This document shows, piece after piece, positions 16,116-24,689 of a DNA stretch of 64,000 bases. Numbering within the stretch: position 1 is the stretch's first letter; each line of letters starts with the position of its first letter. The notes beneath the pieces were generated by a model. It was not told the DNA's origin. It searched no databases and was given only the letters and a program-made list of their open reading frames with translations. The position numbers and the translations under genes were made by a program. This stretch comes from a bacterium (lineage in GTDB: Bacteria; Vulcanimicrobiota; Vulcanimicrobiia; Vulcanimicrobiales; Vulcanimicrobiaceae): assembly GCA_021778415.1 (NCBI GenBank), contig JAJYCL010000003.1, forward strand, positions 62,001 through 126,000, in the 5' to 3' direction.

Positions 16116-18070
16116 ACCAACTCGTTTCGCGCCTCCATCGGAAGCGAAAAGTAAAAGGCGGCTCCTTTGTTGATTTCTCCTTGCGCGCGAATCATCCCGC
16201 CATGCCTATGAACGACACGCGCCACAGTGGCGAGCCCGATCCCCGTTCCCTCATATTCGTCGGCAGTATGCAGCCGCTGAAAAGCACCGAAAAGCTTATC
16301 TGCATACTTCATATCGAACCCGGCTCCGTTATCTCGCACAAAAAATTCTCCCTCGTTCGTTCGGCCAATCGTAATTTTTGCACCGTTGGTATGCCGCGTA
16401 AACTTCCATGCGTTCCCAACAAGGTTCTCGAATATTGTGCGTATGAGCGTCGGATCGCCAACAGCCGATAAACCGGGTTCAACATCAACATCCACGGTTC
16501 GCTCGGGGTTGAGCTCAGTGAATTCCGCCGCAACGGCAGAAGCCAAGGCCGAGATATCGACTTTTTCACGAACAAGCGTCCGGCGAGCAATTCGTGCTAA
16601 ATCCAGCAGTGCGTCGATAAGCTCGGCCATGCGCCTGGCCGCTTTACGAACACGCACGATATACGAACGGCCAGTCTCGTCAAGTCGATCAGAATAATCT
16701 TCTTCAATGACTTGGGAGAAACCGTCGATTGCCCGCAAGGGAGCTCGTAGATCATGAGAGACGGAATACGCGAACGATTCTAATTCCTTATTTGCAGCCT
16801 TTAGCTGGCGGGTTCGATCGGCAACGCGCTGTTCCAAATCGATATTGAGCTCGCGAATTTCCAATTCCATGTTTTTACGAGCAGTAACATCGCGAACGTA
16901 GATCGCGACGCCACCGGCCCACGGGAAAAACCGAGTCTCAACCCACATCGAAAATGCGGGCGAGAAATACTCCACCGTTTGTGATTTATGGTCCCTCAAT
17001 GAAGATCGAATTGCCGCGACAATTTTTTCTTCGCCGGGGTTGGTAAGAAATTCAAGAGCGGAACGACCGATGAGTTCCTCTGCTGGAATGCCATAAAAGT
17101 GAGACATGCGTTTGTTGACAAACATCACTTTGAGATCCGCGTCCACTGCCGTGAACGCATCTTGAATCGATTCGAGTATCCCGCGCAAATTGCGCGTCGC
17201 CTCGCGATTCCTCATCGCTTGAGTTATTGTTGTTGCGAACGATTCGATGCACTCGACATCACCTTCGCGAAGCTTATCGGGCAAAAATGCCACAATAAAT
17301 CCGAAGGGGTTTTCAGGCGATCCGAGGATTGCACCGACGCTCGCAACGGCTCCTAGTGTCGCAAGCGGTTCGAGTTTATCGAAACGGGGATCATTGCAGA
17401 CATCGTCGGATGTCAGTACGCCGCCTTGCTCGACAAGTTGTCGACCGAAGGGGAGGGATTCCCACGAATGCGTTTCTTGGGCGTTATCTCCCCAACCGTG
17501 TTGCACGACCAATGTAAAGGTCTGTTCTCGAGAATCATACCGTCGAATTTCGGCAATGCGCGCACCCAAGGCATCGATGCAGAGACGGACGGCTCGGCTT
17601 TGAATCTCTTCGACCGAAAATCCGGCAATCGCCATGCGGGCAAGTTCTAGCTGCGCGTCTTGGAGGGCATGCGTTCGCGCTAACGCGCGATCGGCTTCAA
17701 CGCGTGCCGTAATATCTCGAAAAAATACCGAAATGCCATCTAGCGACGGATAGGCGTTGACTTCAAACCAGACATTCGATGTCCGTGAAAACTCGATAAA
17801 GTGGACCGGGCGCTGTTCGCGCATCGCCGCCAAATAGTTGCGTTCGAATGCGGTACCCTTTGCCCGCGGAAATGCCTCCAACCACGGCTGCCCGATTACC
17901 GAGTTTCGATTTTCAACTTCGAGCAGATTGAGCGCACGTCCATTGATATACGTCAGGAGAAAATTCGCATCGAACGCAAGAAAGCCGTCCGTTATGCGCT
18001 CAAGTACCCCTTGAGGGGCAGCCTCGGCAAACGGCGGCAGACCAGACGGCGACTCCACGTGCTGGTTCAT
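16112..18070 (-). CDS. Multi-PAS/GAF sensor histidine kinase
   Basis: 652 residues, cytoplasmic with no membrane helix. The order is PAS (about 20-125), GAF (about 145-290), PAS (about 295-405), a coiled coil, HisKA with the phosphorylated His in SVSHDLRAPLRAID (about 440), and HATPase with DNGAGFD and GTGIGLATV. The H-box region closely resembles bacteriophytochrome-type kinases, but no chromophore-binding Cys is evident. It heads the three-gene signalling operon. The signal is unknown; light, redox or a small ligand bound by GAF or PAS are possible. Confidence 0.92.
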   Translation of the reverse strand: MNQHVESPSGLPPFAEAAPQGVLERITDGFLAFDANFLLTYINGRALNLLEVENRNSVIGQPWLEAFPRAKGTAFERNYLAAMREQRPVHFIEFSRTSNVWFEVNAYPSLDGISVFFRDITARVEADRALARTHALQDAQLELARMAIAGFSVEEIQSRAVRLCIDALGARIAEIRRYDSREQTFTLVVQHGWGDNAQETHSWESLPFGRQLVEQGGVLTSDDVCNDPRFDKLEPLATLGAVASVGAILGSPENPFGFIVAFLPDKLREGDVECIESFATTITQAMRNREATRNLRGILESIQDAFTAVDADLKVMFVNKRMSHFYGIPAEELIGRSALEFLTNPGEEKIVAAIRSSLRDHKSQTVEYFSPAFSMWVETRFFPWAGGVAIYVRDVTARKNMELEIRELNIDLEQRVADRTRQLKAANKELESFAYSVSHDLRAPLRAIDGFSQVIEEDYSDRLDETGRSYIVRVRKAARRMAELIDALLDLARIARRTLVREKVDISALASAVAAEFTELNPERTVDVDVEPGLSAVGDPTLIRTIFENLVGNAWKFTRHTNGAKITIGRTNEGEFFVRDNGAGFDMKYADKLFGAFQRLHTADEYEGTGIGLATVARVVHRHGGMIRAQGEINKGAAFYFSLPMEARNELV

Positions 18071-18164
18071 CCTCTTACCAACATCGGCTAAAACGAAAGA
18101 GATTCGATAGGTGCGAACTGTCGCGAGGAACGCTCAGCCCGGGAGCAAACGTTTCCCTACCACT

Positions 18165-18623
18165 ATGAACAAATATGCTCTCGTGCTTGGTACTCTTCTC
18201 GTCGGAGCGACGGTAGCCGCGTGTGGGAGCACAGCCGGAAGCGTTCCGACGCCCACCGCCCCGCCTGCGTGCGTTCTTCCGTCGCCTCTCGCCTTGGTCT
18301 ATCCGGCCCCAGGCTCCACGGTCGCCGGGTCTTCGGTCACTCAAGTCATCATCGCCACGCAAACGACGATTCCCACCAACCTCAACGCCCTCTTAGGCGT
18401 GGGAGGAAACGTCGCAGCCTCAGGCAGCGCGTTCGGAACGGCAACTCCACCTTTCCCGCAACCAACCACGGCCCCAACCTTTGCCAACCCCGTCTATTCA
18501 TCGAGCCCATTTTCGTGGTCGCCGCTTCCACCCAGCGGATCAACGGTCGAACTCTTTCTGGACGACCCGAATAATCCGAACTGCAGCCCGGCCGACACCG
18601 GCTATAACTTCAAGTTACAGTAA
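18165..18623 (+). CDS. Putative lipoprotein of unknown function
   Basis: 152 residues from the ATG at 18165; an in-frame upstream ATG gives no sensible signal peptide. The N-terminus MNKYALVLGTLLVGATVAAC ends in a lipobox-like TVAAC, so Cys20 is the likely lipidated residue. The rest is rich in Pro, Thr, Ser and Ala and has the look of an Ig-like or low-complexity exported domain (PAPGSTVAGSSVTQVIIAT). The stop overlaps the next gene start (TAATG). I do not recognise a family. Confidence 0.65.
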   Translation: MNKYALVLGTLLVGATVAACGSTAGSVPTPTAPPACVLPSPLALVYPAPGSTVAGSSVTQVIIATQTTIPTNLNALLGVGGNVAASGSAFGTATPPFPQPTTAPTFANPVYSSSPFSWSPLPPSGSTVELFLDDPNNPNCSPADTGYNFKLQ

Positions 18624-19180
18624 TGATGCGTTCGTTAGCTCGTCTCGCGGTTGTCGCCACCATGAGCCTCGCGTTACGGCCAGTGGTGGCGCAGGCTGAT
18701 GTGCGATCGTTGATCGCGGCACACCCCTGTACGATCGTCGCCGTCCAAATGCTACAAAACGTTGATTCGTCTAGCGCACGCGCCGGCGATTTTTTTCGCT
18801 TCGCAACCGTGAACGCAGCAACCATCGGAAACACCATCGTTATTCCCGCGAGAACAATCGGCTACGGTACCGTCGTCATTGCCGGTGCCGCCGGACGCAA
18901 TGGCCGCGCTGGGTCGCTCGTGCTCGAACCTCGGTATTTTGTCTTCAGCGACGGCACCCATTTAGGCGTCGTTCTTGATCATCGCACCGCCGATCTTGCA
19001 GCAAATGGCTCGAGCGGCGGAGCGCCCGGCTATCTCGGGGCAATTCCTGTTCCCGGAATCGGCGCGGCCATTGGAATATTTAATTATCTTCACAACGGCA
19101 AGAACGTCGCGGTCCCCAAAGGAACGATATTTGCCGTGTTTCCCAGCGATTCACCGAGCGTTTCGCGCTGCGACCGTTAA
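18623..19180 (+). CDS. Exported protein of unknown function
   Basis: 185 residues. Two adjacent ATGs (18623 and 18626) follow the lipoprotein stop. A signal peptide runs to about residue 25 (VVAQA). The mature domain contains GDFFRFATVNAATIGNT then VIPARTIGYGTVVIAG, a beta-rich pattern seen in exported proteins that present surface loops, and a Gly/Ile/Val hydrophobic stretch near 145-160. It is co-transcribed with the lipoprotein. Its 3' end overlaps the convergent hydrolase gene by 30 bases. No function assigned. Confidence 0.6.
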   Translation: MMRSLARLAVVATMSLALRPVVAQADVRSLIAAHPCTIVAVQMLQNVDSSSARAGDFFRFATVNAATIGNTIVIPARTIGYGTVVIAGAAGRNGRAGSLVLEPRYFVFSDGTHLGVVLDHRTADLAANGSSGGAPGYLGAIPVPGIGAAIGIFNYLHNGKNVAVPKGTIFAVFPSDSPSVSRCDR

Positions 19181-19915
19181 GAAATCCACCATAGCCTCCA
19201 GCGTCTCCGCGGGCTTTTCTCGATGCGGCGAGTGCCCACAGCCGGGGATTTCGCATCGCGTTACGGGGCCGCGAGCAAGCTGTTGCAACCGATCGAGTTG
19301 CGTCAAGGTGCCGTAGGCATCGGCGAGTCCTTGAATCGCTAAGATTGGAACGGCGATTCGTGCGCAATCGGGCTCAATATTCATGTCCGAAAAAGCATTG
19401 GACAACCAGACGTCGTTCCAGCCATAAAAGGTGGCGTCGACATCTCGATGATGTTTGGCCATACGTTTTCGCAAATCGCCCGATTCAAACGCAACCCGTG
19501 CCGCACGAATGCCGTCAATCGATTCCGGTTCCACGAAAAGATGCGGTGCTTCAACAATGATCCGCTGCGGTTGCTGGCTTTCCGGCAGCGAACCGGCAAA
19601 GATGAGCGCGATCGTTGCACCGTCACTGTGCCCAACGAGAATCGTCTCTCGTGCGCGTAACCCATACTCATCGAAGAGTTGCGGAAGCACAACGAGCGCC
19701 TCGTCGCGCATATACTCCGCCGGTCGCGCAGACGCCAAAACCGGCGATTGTCCGTAGCCGAAACGCGAATAGACCAACGCGCTATAGCCCGTTCGCTCTG
19801 CGAGACGCTGAGGAAAATCGCGCCAAAGTCCGAGCGAACCCAGCCCTTCATGCAAAAAGACGAGGGTCGGCGCGTCTGCTTTGACTGCCGGAATGAGCCG
19901 AGATTCGAGAATCAT
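19151..19915 (-). CDS. Alpha/beta hydrolase coupled to senB
   Basis: 254 residues from the ATG at 19915, which overlaps the SenB stop as ATGA; a much longer upstream reading would run through SenB and is not credible. The oxyanion region is FLHEGLGSLGLW, the nucleophile elbow is GHSDGA, and the acid and His are probably in GLADAYG and GCGHSPH. These are standard alpha/beta hydrolase features. Translational coupling to SenB suggests a role in the selenium pathway, for example handling a selenosugar-derived intermediate or thioester/ester, but that is inference. A generic esterase is equally possible. Confidence 0.8.
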   Translation of the reverse strand: MILESRLIPAVKADAPTLVFLHEGLGSLGLWRDFPQRLAERTGYSALVYSRFGYGQSPVLASARPAEYMRDEALVVLPQLFDEYGLRARETILVGHSDGATIALIFAGSLPESQQPQRIIVEAPHLFVEPESIDGIRAARVAFESGDLRKRMAKHHRDVDATFYGWNDVWLSNAFSDMNIEPDCARIAVPILAIQGLADAYGTLTQLDRLQQLARGPVTRCEIPGCGHSPHREKPAETLEAMVDFLTVAARNAR

Positions 19916-20862
19916 TGAAGCACCATACGCCAAAGCCGACGTTCGCGCGATGGCCGCACGAGTGGTGCCAGCGCGGCAATTTCGGCCCGGAGTTTCGCTC
20001 GAAATGGTGCGTCTTCGGCGAAGCGCTTCATGACGGAAGCACAGTCGTCCGTATCCACGACATTGAAGTAGCCTGAATACGACGAGCCGAGGATACCAAC
20101 ATTTCCTGACACGCGCGAGGCCAGCACCGGAAGTCCCGCTGCAATCGCCTCGCAAACGACATTTGCTCCGCCCTCCATTCGCGAAGGAATGATCAGCGCG
20201 TCACCCATGAGGATCTGTTTGCACACATAGGCAGGTGAGTGCTCACCAATCCACGTGTACCGCGGATCGCGTCCTGCCCACGCGCGCGCGCGCCGCTCGT
20301 ACGTTGCGTCAAGCGCACCCCCGATCTGCACAACGCTGATGGCAACATCGCGCGATAGCGCCCGCAACGCTTGTGCCGGTCGCAACGAATCTTTCTCATG
20401 TCGCAAATGCCCGATGACTAAAAATCGCCACGGTTTTTTGGAGGTCGCCGACATCCGGTGACTCGCCTTGCTCATCGTTGCCGATTGAATGATCGCGACG
20501 GCTTTTGCTCGAGCAGGACGTGGGAGAAAGCGAATTCCGTCGGCTTGCAACGTCACGATGGCGTTGGCTTGCGTTAAGAGACGATGGGCTAAACGGCGAC
20601 GGGGCAAATCCCGATAGAGATCGGTTCCTGTCATAACGACGATAAGACGGCCGTTCGGGCATGCCCGTCGATAGCGAAGCGCCTCTTTGGCGCTTTTCTG
20701 GGCATGCAACGCGACCAGCGCATCGTCGTTACCGCCATCGTACGCCTCGATGAGTCGGACGCGATGGCCAAGCGACGCAAACAATCGGGCATAGCGTCGC
20801 GCCGTTACGGCATTTCCGCTGCGCTGCCCCATCCGAGGCGGGCAGAGCAAAGCTATCCTCAT
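19912..20862 (-). CDS. senB: SenB-type glycosyltransferase (probable selenosugar synthase)
   Basis: 316 residues of a GT-B glycosyltransferase. Features I associate with the SenB family (formerly a group of putative glycosyltransferases) are GNAVTARRYARLF near the N-terminus, ALHAQKSA at 51-58, TGTDLYRDLP at 78-87, VIGHLRHEKDSLRPA at 149-163 and EGGANVVCEA at 230-239. SenB joins selenophosphate to a UDP-sugar to give a selenosugar. The assignment is strengthened by an EgtB/SenA-like gene starting 17 bases away on the other strand and by SelD nearby. An ordinary glycosyltransferase would not normally occur in this company. Confidence 0.85.
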   Translation of the reverse strand: MRIALLCPPRMGQRSGNAVTARRYARLFASLGHRVRLIEAYDGGNDDALVALHAQKSAKEALRYRRACPNGRLIVVMTGTDLYRDLPRRRLAHRLLTQANAIVTLQADGIRFLPRPARAKAVAIIQSATMSKASHRMSATSKKPWRFLVIGHLRHEKDSLRPAQALRALSRDVAISVVQIGGALDATYERRARAWAGRDPRYTWIGEHSPAYVCKQILMGDALIIPSRMEGGANVVCEAIAAGLPVLASRVSGNVGILGSSYSGYFNVVDTDDCASVMKRFAEDAPFRAKLRAEIAALAPLVRPSRERRLWRMVLQ

Positions 20863-20879
20863 GGCGAAGAGCGATCAGC

Positions 20880-22133
20880 ATGCTGGATCGTGAACTGCGC
20901 GATGCCCGCGCGCGCACGTTGACCTACGTTGCCGATCTGCGCGACGATCAGTTTTTCGTGCCGCACTTGCCTATCGTCAACCCGTTGCTCTGGGAATTGG
21001 GGCATATCGGCTACTTCGCCGAATGGTGGACGTTGCGTCACTTGGGTGGCCGCGCGCCCATCCTGCACAATGCGGATGCATGGTACGATTCTGCCGCGAT
21101 CGCGCACGACGATCGATGGTCGCTGCCCCTTCCATCGCGCAGCCCAACGCTGGCCTTTCTCGATGAACAACTTGCCGGGACAATCGCCCTGTCCGACCGA
21201 CTTGCAGACGACGATCGGCTGCGCTATTTCTACGGCTTGATTCTTGGCCATGAGGATATGCATGGCGAAGCCTTGCTCTATACGCGCTCGACGCTGCACT
21301 ATACCCGCCCACATGTGCAGACCTTGCGACCCCCGGTTCGCCAATCGCAAGCGACTGGCGACGCCGCAATTCCCGGCGGTCGCTATCGCATCGGTGCATC
21401 GCGCGGCGACGGCTTTGTTTTTGACAACGAGAAATGGGCGCACGATGTCGACGTTGATGATTTTGCCATCGCCCGCGCGTGCGTAACGAATGAGGAGTAT
21501 GCCGCTTTTGTGCTCGATGGGGGCTATTCCGACGAGCGATTGTGGAGTGCCGCCGGCTGGAAATGGCGCACCTCGGAAGGCGTGACGATGCCGCTTTCTT
21601 GGCGAAACGCCGACTGCGAGCCGCTCGGCTTTGAGCGACGTGTATTTGACCAGTGGACTGCACTCGCCGGCAATGAACCGGTGACGCAGATCTGCGCCCA
21701 CGAAGCCGATGCTTTTGCCCGCTGGGCGCATCGGCGCTTGCCGACCGAAGCGGAATGGGAAATTGCGGCAAGCGGCAAGGAGCGACGTCGCTATCCCTGG
21801 GGAAATAGCACGCCGACTTCCGAGCATGGAAATCTCGATCTGTGGTATGGCGATGTTCTCGACGTACATGACTTCGCATCCGGAGATACCCCCGAAGGGG
21901 TTCGCCAAATGCTCGGCAACGTGTGGGAGTGGACCGCATCGCCGTTTATGCCGTATCCCGGTTTTTCGGTCGACCCCTACAAAGAATATTCCGCCCCGTG
22001 GTTGCGTACGCATCGGGTCTTGCGCGGCGGGGCCTGGTCGACGCGCGCTCGATTGGTTCACAATCGTTGGCGCAATTTCTATCTGCCGCATCGTCGCGAT
22101 ATTTTCACCGGGTTTCGGACCTGCGCTCGCTAG
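20880..22133 (+). CDS. senA: SenA-type enzyme (EgtB-like; probable selenoneine synthase)
   Basis: 417 residues. The N-terminal DinB-like domain supplies iron ligands: His42 in WELGHIGYFAEWW, then HEDMHGE at 124-130 (the HxxxHxE motif). The C-terminal half is a formylglycine-generating-enzyme/SUMF1 domain with PGGRYRIGAS, GNVWEWTASPF, VLRGGAWSTRARLVHN and GFRTC. EgtB makes the C-S bond of ergothioneine; SenA makes the equivalent C-Se bond from hercynine and a selenosugar. The SenB and SelD neighbours point to SenA rather than EgtB. No EgtD (hercynine synthesis) is in the window, so hercynine must be made elsewhere or imported. Confidence 0.86.
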   Translation: MLDRELRDARARTLTYVADLRDDQFFVPHLPIVNPLLWELGHIGYFAEWWTLRHLGGRAPILHNADAWYDSAAIAHDDRWSLPLPSRSPTLAFLDEQLAGTIALSDRLADDDRLRYFYGLILGHEDMHGEALLYTRSTLHYTRPHVQTLRPPVRQSQATGDAAIPGGRYRIGASRGDGFVFDNEKWAHDVDVDDFAIARACVTNEEYAAFVLDGGYSDERLWSAAGWKWRTSEGVTMPLSWRNADCEPLGFERRVFDQWTALAGNEPVTQICAHEADAFARWAHRRLPTEAEWEIAASGKERRRYPWGNSTPTSEHGNLDLWYGDVLDVHDFASGDTPEGVRQMLGNVWEWTASPFMPYPGFSVDPYKEYSAPWLRTHRVLRGGAWSTRARLVHNRWRNFYLPHRRDIFTGFRTCAR

Positions 22134-22135
22134 CG

Positions 22136-23209
22136 TCAGGTCTTAAAGCCCGGTAAAAATCCCACGATAAGACCGGCAATGATTCCCGCGGCAGCAACCG
22201 TTCCGAGTGCCGTGAGCAGTAATTTGCGCGGAAACGCACTGCGCACGATGTAGAGCGTCGGCAAACTTATTGCCGGCAATGTTACGAGCAACACCGCGGC
22301 TGCAGCCGGAGAGAGCCCGAATCCGAGAAGCGTTTGAATGATCGGTACTTCACCCGCCGTCGGAATCATAAACAGCGTTCCGCCGATGGCAAGTCCGATC
22401 ATGGTGAGAAGGCCGCCTCCGGCCAATGTGAGATGCGGGGTGAATAAAAACGCGCGCGCCGCACCCAACAGTAAAACCAGCACAATATAGCCGGGGATGA
22501 TCGTGTAGAGCTCCCACCACAAAATCTTGAGCCAATCGCGGACAAGATCCCAGCCATTTTCGCTAGGGTTTTCGATCGGCGCATCGTCGATGGTGAGATC
22601 GAGCGGTTGCGGAAACCAACGATTTGCCAACGTCGCCACGACGGCAATCAAAAGTACGCCGAAAATCAGGCGCACGAGCATGTATTGATAGCCGAGGACG
22701 GCGGTGATAAAGAGGAGGACTGCCGGATTGAGAACGGGGTTACCGAGCAGAACGGCGATGGCGGCTCCGGCCGATGCGTTCTGTTTGCGAAGGCCCACTG
22801 CCAGTGGACCGGTGCAGCATGTTCACATCATGCCGCCGAGGCTTAACGCCCCGGCGATTGCGACCGATCGATAATCACTGCGACCGAATAAGCGATGAAT
22901 CCAACGGCGCGGCACTAAGACTTGAATCGTCGCGCCGAGAATCAAGGCCAGAACCAACGCTTGCCAAATGAGATTGTAGTACGTCATTGCATACTGCAAC
23001 GCAGCCTGCCAACCCACGGCCGGAGGCGTGGCGGTGGTGCCCGAGACGACCGACGGGCCGATCGAATGATGCGAGAATGCCAAGAACGTCTTGGCGTAAT
23101 ACGGCATCCATTTCACGTAGAGCAAGCCCGCGACGAGCGTGAGGACGAAGATCGCGGTGCCCGCGATGAGGCGGCTGCGCGGTGCGCGCGCTGCGGTTGA
23201 TTCGATCAT
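22136..23209 (-). CDS. Predicted selenocysteine-containing permease (DUF318/ArsP-like), read through UGA at 22823-22825
   Basis: One frame encodes 357 residues if the UGA at 22823-22825 is read. Both halves belong to the same membrane permease family: upstream ILGATIQVLVPRRWIHRLFG, downstream GLRKQNASAGAAIAVLLGNP. At the junction the protein reads LGGMM-U-TCCTGPLAVG, where as I recall homologues have MMCTCCTAP; the Sec (residue 129) replaces the first Cys of that motif. A strong hairpin begins 13 bases after the UGA. The true terminal stop is also UGA. I chose the ATG at 23209, giving a normal first helix and leaving 84 bases to divergent selD; 23326 would overlap selD. Location suggests selenium transport, unproven. 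A pseudogene with one nonsense mutation is the alternative. Confidence 0.8.
22792..22825 (-). promoter_or_regulatory. Bacterial SECIS-like element of the permease mRNA
   Basis: Reading the minus strand, the UGA is followed by a 12-base linker and then a hairpin with 8 consecutive pairs (GGTCCACT against AGTGGGCC, one G-U pair) closing a three-base loop, GGC. The loop lies 21-23 bases after the UGA and begins with G. Distance, stem length and loop G fit the accepted pattern for bacterial selenocysteine insertion elements bound by SelB. Found by inspection, not by a covariance model. Confidence 0.72.
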
Positions 23210-23293
23210 GCTCGCCAATTGTCGCAGACTGTCGCTCCTCCCTGCCACGGCGTGCAAGAGTGAGTCCTCGGCAACACGGCGAACGGGCATGAG

Positions 23294-24334
23294 GTGAGTA
23301 AAGACGATATCCTTCGCTTGACGCACCTCTCATCGTGCGCAGGTTGAGCCGGTAAACTCGAGGCTGGTGCCCTCTCGCACGTGCTGCGAGAATTGCCTGC
23401 AATCACCGATCCGCGTGTGATTGTTTCGAACGCAACGAACGATGACGCCGGCGTCATCATCCTGACGGATGATATTGCGCTCGTGCAGACCGTCGATTTT
23501 TTCACGCCTGTTGTTGACGATCCTTACTGGTACGGCGCAATCGCTGCCGCCAATGCGCTCTCCGATGTCTACGCGATGGGCGGCACACCGCTCAGTGCTC
23601 TTGCTATCGCTGCATTCCCGGAAGATCTCCCGCACGACACGATTGGAGCCATCCTGCGAGGTGGCATCGATAAAGCCAAAGAGGCGGGCATCGATATTCT
23701 CGGCGGGCATACGATTCGCGACGCGGAACCAAAATACGGACTTGCCGTGACCGGTACCGTGCATCCCAAGCGAGTCATTCGCAACGTGAGCGTTCGTGAC
23801 GGCGATATACTCTTTCTCACCAAACCCCTCGGTAGCGGCATCCTAACGACGGCTAGACGCAACGACGCCATCACGGCGGCAGAACTCGAACCGGCGATCA
23901 TTGTGATGGCGACGCTCAATCGTGCGGCTGCGCTAGCATTCGATGGCCTCGCTATTCACGCCGCCACCGATATCACCGGATTCGGTTTGCTCGGCCATCT
24001 GAGCGAAATGACAGGAAGTGCGTTTGGCGCAAGACTCCATGCCGCGAGCATTCCAATCATGAAAAGTGTGGTGGCGCTTGCCGAAACGGGGCACGTTCCC
24101 GGCGGATCGAAAACGAATTTGAGCAACGCAACGCTCAACGGCGTCACCTTTGCCGACTCGGTCTCGACCGCAATGCGCTTGGTTCTGGCCGACGCGCAAA
24201 CCAGCGGCGGTCTCCTCGTCGCCGTCCACCCAAGCGATGCCGATGCCTATGAGGCGGCCCTGCAAAAACATGGCGTCACAACGATCGCCCGCATCGGCGA
24301 GATCACAACCGGACCGGGAATTTCGGTGCTCTAG
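23294..24334 (+). CDS. selD: Selenophosphate synthetase, selenocysteine-containing (UGA at 23345-23347)
   Basis: 346 residues if translation starts at GTG 23294 and reads the UGA at 23345-23347. The N-terminus becomes LRLTHLSSCAG-U-AGKLE, so Sec18 and Lys21 occupy the places of the catalytic Cys17 and Lys20 of E. coli SelD. Without the UGA the protein would begin at GTG 23381 and lack its active site. Downstream are ATNDDAGVIIL, VDFFTPVVDD and the C-terminal DAQTSGGLLVAVH. SelD makes selenophosphate from selenide and ATP for Sec and for SenB. Sec-containing SelD is known in other bacteria. In selenoneine clusters this partner is named SenC; one SelD may serve both routes here. Confidence 0.93.
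23345..23374 (+). promoter_or_regulatory. Bacterial SECIS-like element of selD
   Basis: After the UGA there is a 12-base linker, then GAGGC pairing with GCC-C-UC (one bulged C) around the four-base loop UGGU. The loop is 18-21 bases after the UGA with G at its second position. This is weaker than the permease hairpin but has the same spacing. Found by eye only. Confidence 0.55.
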
Positions 24335-24394
24335 CATCCAATCAAAGCCTTCGCCCGTTGTAAAGACTACCGCTTCGTTACGAAAGGACGTGCT

Positions 24395-24622
24395 ATGAAC
24401 CAGCAAAGCTCGATCATCACCTTTCTGTTTAGCCCCGTTGGCCGCAGCATTCGCGCACTAATCGGCATCGCGATGCTGCTTTGGGGATTTTATGGCCTCG
24501 CCGGAATCGGCCGAGATATCGTACTCCTCCTTGGCGCTGTTTTTCTTCTCTCCGGCATCATCAATTTCTGCGGCGTCTCGGTGCTTTTCGGCGGTCCGTT
24601 TATGGGTAAACGCAGCGTCTAA
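24395..24622 (+). CDS. Small DUF2892-like inner membrane protein
   Basis: 75 residues with two membrane helices (about 17-36 and 40-60). The layout of RSIRALIGIAMLLWGFYGL followed by a second helix with NFCGVSVLFGG resembles DUF2892 proteins, which are short two-helix membrane proteins often linked to rhodanese domains. A Cys in the second helix is typical of that family. It has its own ribosome site (AAAGGACGTGCT before ATG). Role unknown. Confidence 0.72.
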   Translation: MNQQSSIITFLFSPVGRSIRALIGIAMLLWGFYGLAGIGRDIVLLLGAVFLLSGIINFCGVSVLFGGPFMGKRSV

Positions 24623-24689
24623 TCTGCGTCGGTTGCTGTGCAATCTCGGAGCAGAGGGGCGCGCAGCCGACTTCGCGTAAGAGCGCCCG

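Noticed and set aside
18075-18164. Riboswitch upstream of the lipoprotein gene
   Set aside because: The leader has some purine-rich and GC-rich segments, but I could not match any known riboswitch class.
22136-22798. A separate 220-residue permease gene starting at GTG 22798
   Set aside because: It would lack the first half of the permease fold, and the upstream frame in the same phase supplies exactly that half up to the UGA.
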